Shown: in pieces, positions 6,779-10,575 of the stretch
How positions within the stretch are numbered: position 1 is the stretch's first letter
Layout: every line of letters starts with the position of its first letter
Assembly: GCA_009784305.1 (NCBI GenBank)
Contig: WRBZ01000023.1
Span: 1 to 10,575, forward strand
Direction of reading: 5' to 3'
From: Synergistaceae bacterium
Lineage (GTDB): Bacteria; Synergistota; Synergistia; Synergistales; Aminobacteriaceae
Length of the DNA stretch: 10,575 nt
The notes under the pieces: generated by a model
Told to the model about the DNA's origin: nothing
Seen by the model: only the letters and a program-made list of their open reading frames with translations
Database searches by the model: none
Program-made: the position numbers and the translations under genes

Positions 6779-7675
6779 ATGAATAGAACCCTGATAGTCG
6801 ATGACAGTGCGTTAAGCCTTATGATATTAACGGATATTCTTAAGGAGGAGTATGATGTTGTTGCTTCCAAGGATGGGCGCGATGCCCTAAAGATAGCTCA
6901 GGAGTGTTGTCCGGACATTATATTGCTTGACATAGTAATGCCAATGATGGACGGATTTGAAGTGTTGTATGAACTTAAAAAGATGCAGGAAACAAACTCC
7001 ATTCCTGTAATATTTATCACTTCGCTGAATGACCCGGAGAATGAAGAAAAAGGGCTGGTGCTTGGTGCGGCTGATTATATATACAAGCCTTTTTCTCCAA
7101 GAGTTGTGAAAGCAAGAGTAAAAAACCACCTCGACCTGTTTATAATGAGAAAAACAATAGAGGAACTTGCTCTTGTCGACCAGCTTACGAAAATCAGCAA
7201 CAGGCGCAGCCTTGATTTGCGTGCAGAGGTTGAATGGGCAAGAGCGCTAAGAGAACAGACTTTATTGTCTGTTGCTATAATAGATATAGATAATTTCAAA
7301 AAATACAATGATTATTACGGACATATCGCAGGAGATGCGGTTATTAAATCTGTTGCAAACACAATAAGTAGATCTTTTTTCCGAAAAACGGACTTTACTG
7401 CCCGCTACGGAGGGGAAGAATTTGTCGTCCTATTACCCTCGACTCCTCATCATGATGGAGAGAAGTTATTGCAAAAGGTGTGTTCGAATATTGAAAACCT
7501 TGCTATTCCTCATGAGTACTCATCAGTTGCTTCGGTCATTACCGTCAGTATCGGTGGAGCTTCAATAATTCCACAAGTGGGATATGAATTTAGAAATTTT
7601 ATGGATATGGCTGATAAGATGCTTTATAATGCGAAAAAAGAGGGGAAAAACAGAGTTATTTGGTATAATGAATAG
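6779..7675 (+). CDS. Response-regulator diguanylate cyclase (REC-GGDEF)
   Basis: This cytoplasmic protein of 298 residues joins a receiver domain (about 2-118) to a GGDEF domain (about 130-296) and should make cyclic di-GMP when phosphorylated. The receiver has Asp8-Asp9, phosphoacceptor Asp51 (LLDIVMP), Thr81 and Lys103 (YKPF). The cyclase domain has the start motif DQLTKISNRR (134-143), metal-binding Asp169 (IIDIDNFK), Asn177 and Asp186 (substrate region GHIAGD), and an intact GGEEF (211-215). The inhibitory-site motif RxxD is present as RKTD (202-205), five residues before GGEEF, so product feedback is expected. All key residues are kept. No histidine kinase is nearby, so its partner is probably elsewhere. 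The ATG at 6773 is two codons longer but badly spaced from the ribosome site. Confidence 0.93.
   Translation: MNRTLIVDDSALSLMILTDILKEEYDVVASKDGRDALKIAQECCPDIILLDIVMPMMDGFEVLYELKKMQETNSIPVIFITSLNDPENEEKGLVLGAADYIYKPFSPRVVKARVKNHLDLFIMRKTIEELALVDQLTKISNRRSLDLRAEVEWARALREQTLLSVAIIDIDNFKKYNDYYGHIAGDAVIKSVANTISRSFFRKTDFTARYGGEEFVVLLPSTPHHDGEKLLQKVCSNIENLAIPHEYSSVASVITVSIGGASIIPQVGYEFRNFMDMADKMLYNAKKEGKNRVIWYNE
7661..7669 (+). promoter_or_regulatory. Candidate extended -10 promoter for yajC-secD-secF
   Basis: TG-G-TATAAT is a perfect extended -10 and lies in the last codons of the cyclase gene (Trp-Tyr-Asn). It would start transcription near 7676, about 37 nt before the yajC ATG. No good -35 is visible, which extended -10 promoters tolerate. 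The same bases encode protein, so coincidence is possible. Confidence 0.45.
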
Positions 7676-7712
7676 TTGGGTTTATATAGAATAAAAAGGA
7701 GAGGATTTTTTT

Positions 7713-8177
7713 ATGCTAAAAGCAGCAAGGATAACAGCTGCAACAGCGGTAGTATTGGCAGTAACTTTGATCTTGGCATTTGCGGCTATGGCGGCAGATG
7801 ATCAAATCCCGTCTTGCGGAGGTTTTGGAGGTGGGTCTTCAGGAGGAACTTCCGGGGAAGCTCCTGCCGGAGGAGAGGGCGGTGGAATGATGGGAATCAT
7901 GTTTCCACTTGCAATATTTGTATTGATTTTTTACTTTTTTATAATCAGGCCTCAGAAAAAACGGCAGAGGCAGCAGGATGACCTCATGAGCAGCATTTCA
8001 AGAGGTGATCAAATCGTAACCATCGGTGGATTTTTCGGTACGGTACAGGAAGTGCGCGATGACAGCTTTATGATAGAAATCGCAAAGGATGTCCGCGTCA
8101 AAATATTGAAAACCGCCGTTTCGACCAAGCGCGGGCAAACTCAAACTCAGTCGTCCGCTCATATAGAAGATAAATAA
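7713..8177 (+). CDS. yajC: YajC, Sec translocon accessory membrane subunit, with N-terminal extension
   Basis: YajC associates with SecD and SecF in the inner membrane. The family core is clear: a membrane helix (about 62-77) followed by IIRPQKKRQRQQ (77-88) and the small cytoplasmic domain with GDQIVTIGGFFGTV (98-111) and VRVKILKTAV. The 154-residue length exceeds the usual 85-110 because of an N-terminal part: a signal-peptide-like hydrophobic segment (about 5-27, AMA before ADD) and a Gly/Ser-rich linker (36-58). The first ATG has AAGGAGAGG about 8 nt upstream. A second in-frame ATG at 7887 (Met59) also has a well-spaced Shine-Dalgarno and would give a 96-residue protein of standard size. 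The gene lies 17 nt before secD, as is usual. Confidence 0.92.
   Translation: MLKAARITAATAVVLAVTLILAFAAMAADDQIPSCGGFGGGSSGGTSGEAPAGGEGGGMMGIMFPLAIFVLIFYFFIIRPQKKRQRQQDDLMSSISRGDQIVTIGGFFGTVQEVRDDSFMIEIAKDVRVKILKTAVSTKRGQTQTQSSAHIEDK
7871..7889 (+). promoter_or_regulatory. Possible internal ribosome binding site and start within yajC
   Basis: AGGAGAGG (7871-7878) sits 8 nt before the in-frame ATG at 7887. It would start a 96-residue YajC just before the conserved membrane helix. Because these bases encode Gly and Glu codons, the resemblance may come from composition. Confidence 0.35.
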
Positions 8178-8194
8178 CCGTGGGGTGTTTATAA

Positions 8195-9613
8195 ATGTTA
8201 AGAAGAGACAGTATGCGTCTTTGGACAGTTTTAATCGTTGTAGTTGTTGCAATTATCTGGGTATGGCCAATTCAAGGGAGGCTTAATCTGGGACTTGACC
8301 TCAGAGGGGGCGCTCATATAGTCCTGCGGGCTATTGGGACGCCTGATAACCCCATAACTGATGACAGTATCGACAGGCTATTAGTAGTCTTACGAAGCCG
8401 TATTGACCAATACGGAGTCGCAGAACCTATTATTCAAAAAAGCGGGCGTGACAGAGTTATTGTTGATCTTCCCGGAATACAGGACCCGCAGGCTGCTCTT
8501 GATCTCATAGGCAGAACCGCGAACCTTGAGTTTAGGGTGGTCATTTCAGTAAGTGAACCGGCTCCCCCTGCACCTCAGCGTCAAAACTATGACAGCGACG
8601 AACAGTTTGCCCAGTACCAGAAACGTTGGGAAGAAGCCGCCTCGTTTGCGGAGAATGCTAAGGCAGAGTTTGAAAAACGCCTTGAGAGTATTCCCGGAGG
8701 CATTGTTTCAAAGGAGGATCTTGCGAACGCAAGAGGTCAAACTCAGCGTTATTATTTACTCGGGCCTTCCCTCGTCAGCGGAAAGAATCTTATTGACGCG
8801 AAGCCAAGTTATGACAGCCTCGGAAGGATTGGAGTATCGCTCAGGTTCAATTCGGACGGAGCAAGGCTTTTCGAGACGGCGACCGGATTGAATATAGGAA
8901 AACAACTTGCTATAACCCTTGACGATATGACGGTTTCCGCTCCGGTCGTTCAGGATCGCATAGCGGGTGGAGAGGCTCAGATAACGGGAAGTTTCTCATC
9001 CGAAGAAGCGAGCAGGTTATCGATAATGCTCAGAGCGGGCGCATTGCCGGTTGCAGTTGAAGTAGCCGAAAACCGTTCTGTCGGGCCGTCCCTTGGAGCG
9101 GACTCTATAAAATCGGGAATAGAAGCTGGTCTATTAGGAGCAATAATGATTTTTGTTTTCATGCTCATTTTCTATCAAATGCGGGGACTTGCGGCGGATA
9201 TTGCGCTTTCTGTAACGGCGCTGCTTGTTTTTGCGGGCATGATAGCTCTCAATGCGACGCTTACGCTTCCAGGGATTGCGGGTATAATACTTACGCTTGG
9301 AATGGCGGTTGATGGAAATATTCTCATATATGAGCGCATAAAAGAGGAGCTGAAAGCGGGAAAAACGCAGATAGCAGCGCTTGACGCCGGATTCTATAAA
9401 GCTTTTAGGACTATAATGGACACAAACCTTACCACACTTATTGCCGCAGTAGTGCTTTTCTACTTTGGCGCAGGCCCGGTGAAAGGTTTCGGCGTTACCC
9501 TCACAATCGGTATAGTAGCAAGCGTTTTCTGTAATGTGGTAGTGACGCGCGCCATTTTACAGCTATTCATTAGAAGCAAAACCACGGCGAAAACTGCCGT
9601 TGTAAAGCATTAA
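8195..9613 (+). CDS. secD: SecD, protein translocase subunit
   Basis: SecD works with SecF to pull secreted proteins through the SecYEG channel on the outer face, powered by the proton gradient. The 472 residues show a first membrane helix (about 9-25), the conserved LGLDLRGG (32-39), the large extracytoplasmic head (about 40-300), and five further membrane helices (about 309-457). The key membrane Asp is kept as Asp373 in GMAVDGNILIYERI; the usual next residue Ala is Gly here. A charged, probably helical insert (about 125-185) separates two halves of the head domain. The ATG at 8195 has only a weak site (GGGGTG); a second ATG at 8213 would remove six residues. The gaps are 17 nt to yajC and 19 nt to secF. 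Confidence 0.96.
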   Translation: MLRRDSMRLWTVLIVVVVAIIWVWPIQGRLNLGLDLRGGAHIVLRAIGTPDNPITDDSIDRLLVVLRSRIDQYGVAEPIIQKSGRDRVIVDLPGIQDPQAALDLIGRTANLEFRVVISVSEPAPPAPQRQNYDSDEQFAQYQKRWEEAASFAENAKAEFEKRLESIPGGIVSKEDLANARGQTQRYYLLGPSLVSGKNLIDAKPSYDSLGRIGVSLRFNSDGARLFETATGLNIGKQLAITLDDMTVSAPVVQDRIAGGEAQITGSFSSEEASRLSIMLRAGALPVAVEVAENRSVGPSLGADSIKSGIEAGLLGAIMIFVFMLIFYQMRGLAADIALSVTALLVFAGMIALNATLTLPGIAGIILTLGMAVDGNILIYERIKEELKAGKTQIAALDAGFYKAFRTIMDTNLTTLIAAVVLFYFGAGPVKGFGVTLTIGIVASVFCNVVVTRAILQLFIRSKTTAKTAVVKH

Positions 9614-9632
9614 GGAAGGACGGAACGCGAAC

Positions 9633-10502
9633 ATGAGTTTTTCAATTGATTTTATGAAACACCGTAAGATATACCTTGTGGTAAGTATAGTTTTAATTGC
9701 GGCAAGTCTTATTATTATTCCGATAAAAGGTCTTAACTTTAGCATTGACTTCACAGGAGGAAATGTCATACAGGTGGAGCTCGGTGAAAGTGAAAAAGTT
9801 TCCGTTGGCGCGGTTCGCGAGATTATTGGGACGGTAGTTCAGGGGAATGCCATAATTCAGGAGTTTGGAGAGTCGGCTTTTATTATTCGTATTCAGGAAG
9901 ATGAAGAAGACGCCAGGAATAAGATGGTTGAAGCGCTTAAATCAAAATACAGCGGGACGAACGTTATAGGATTTGAAAAAGTCGGCCCTGTCGTCGGAGC
10001 GGAACTGCGCCGAGACGCTATTATCGGCTTGACTGTAGCTTTGCTCGGCATACTGCTCTACATAACTTTCCGCTTTCAATTCCGTTTCGCTGTCGTCAGC
10101 GTTTTAGCGCTTATGCATGACGCAGTGGTGGTTCTTGGGGCATTCAGCTTGACTGGAGTTGAGGTAAACGCTACTTTCATTGCTGCAATATTGACGGTAG
10201 TAGGTTATTCCCTCAATGCCACGATCATAATACTTGACCGTATCCGCGAAAACTGGAAAGACCTTGCAACCAAGAAAGTAGTTCAGATTGTGAACGACTC
10301 AATAAATCAGACGATGTCGCGAACAATAAATACGACGCTTACAATGCTTTTCCCTGTTATAACGCTTTACATATTGGGAGGGCCTGTCCTTTTGGGTATC
10401 AGCTTCGCTCTTTTGATTGGACTGATAATTGGGACATACACTTCAATTTGCGTTTCGACAAGCCTTATATGCGAATGGTGGATCAGGAAACCGATAAAGT
10501 AA
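9633..10502 (+). CDS. secF: SecF, protein translocase subunit, with the conserved membrane Asp replaced by Ala
   Basis: SecF completes the SecDF complex. The 289 residues are normal in length and contain a first helix (about 12-31), SIDFTGG (37-43), the small extracytoplasmic domain (about 44-127) and five more helices (about 129-280). Conserved features include His162-Asp163 (LMHDAVVVLGAF), DRIREN (202-207) and Arg230 (QTMSRTINTTLT). The motif normally read as GYSLNDT is GYSLNAT here, with Ala196 encoded by GCC at 10218-10220. This Asp (Asp213 in E. coli SecF) is part of the proton path and is usually essential for activity. The frame is open and otherwise well conserved, so the gene does not look decayed. 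The start at 9633 follows AAGGAAGGA with a slightly long spacer (12 nt). Confidence 0.95.
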   Translation: MSFSIDFMKHRKIYLVVSIVLIAASLIIIPIKGLNFSIDFTGGNVIQVELGESEKVSVGAVREIIGTVVQGNAIIQEFGESAFIIRIQEDEEDARNKMVEALKSKYSGTNVIGFEKVGPVVGAELRRDAIIGLTVALLGILLYITFRFQFRFAVVSVLALMHDAVVVLGAFSLTGVEVNATFIAAILTVVGYSLNATIIILDRIRENWKDLATKKVVQIVNDSINQTMSRTINTTLTMLFPVITLYILGGPVLLGISFALLIGLIIGTYTSICVSTSLICEWWIRKPIK

Positions 10503-10518
10503 GGCAATGTATAATTCA

Positions 10519-10532
10519 CCACCTAAAGGTGG
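10519..10532. repeat. Small GC-rich hairpin just after secF
   Basis: CCACC and GGTGG flank a four-base TAAA loop (six-base arms if T and A also pair). It starts 17 nt after the secF stop. The following bases (CAAACAATTTAC) are not a T-run, so it is not a standard terminator. It may stabilise the 3' end of the mRNA. Confidence 0.45.
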
Positions 10533-10551
10533 CAAACAATTTACAATTAAC

Positions 10552-10575
10552 AAAAAAACCGCGCCCTTGGGCGCG
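10552..10575. terminator. Rho-independent, probably bidirectional terminator (cut by window edge)
   Basis: CGCGCCC (10560-10566) and GGGCGCG (10569-10575) form a perfect 7-bp stem around TT, preceded by seven A (10552-10558). On the minus strand these A become a U-tract after the stem, the classic form for ending a minus-strand gene coming from beyond the window. A T-run just outside the window would make it end secF as well. The stem continues to the last base, so its full length is unknown. Confidence 0.7.

Noticed and set aside
7836..7886. Gly-rich stretch as a repeat element or frameshifted region
   Set aside because: Gly-rich linkers before the YajC membrane helix occur in other bacteria, and the frame is continuous with the conserved core.
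10510..10515. TATAAT just after secF as a promoter for a downstream gene
   Set aside because: There is no -35 or TGn extension, and the GC hairpins that follow would interrupt the transcript.

Overview
The window is a compact stretch of bacterial chromosome made of core housekeeping genes. It is moderately AT-rich, with purine-rich Shine-Dalgarno sites and short gaps between genes. I see no phage, insertion sequence, CRISPR array, tRNA or rRNA. RNase Y with its YmdB partner, separate secD and secF, and a secreted TPR protein suggest an anaerobic bacterium outside the Proteobacteria. Synergistota or a Clostridia-like lineage seems plausible, but this is an impression from gene content and style, not a demonstrated placement.

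Left part, minus strand (read from 4562 down to 1): rny, ymdB, tig, clpP and clpX, the last cut by the window edge. Gaps are 9, 12 and 23 nt, and clpP and clpX overlap by 8 nt, so this looks like one operon. It joins RNA decay (RNase Y and the YmdB phosphodiesterase) to protein quality control (trigger factor, ClpXP). A TATAAT-like -10 lies in the 159-nt gap upstream of rny.

Middle: a secreted protein with about six long-period TPR-like units (minus strand, 4722-6602) is divergent from a response-regulator diguanylate cyclase (plus strand, 6779-7675). They share a 176-nt intergenic region. A good TTGACA/CATAAT promoter there shows that the TPR gene starts at 6602, not at the longer open frame.

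Right part, plus strand: yajC, secD and secF, the accessory membrane complex of the Sec translocon, with gaps of 17 and 19 nt. An extended -10 (TG-G-TATAAT) inside the last codons of the cyclase gene may drive them. The window ends in a GC-rich hairpin that looks like a bidirectional terminator.

I did not find an evidently new multi-gene system. The most unusual signals are changes within known families. SecF has Ala in place of the conserved membrane Asp of the SecDF proton path. YajC has two well-placed in-frame starts. Trigger factor has a degenerate-looking PPIase domain and a repetitive charged tail. rny starts at TTG after a structured leader.
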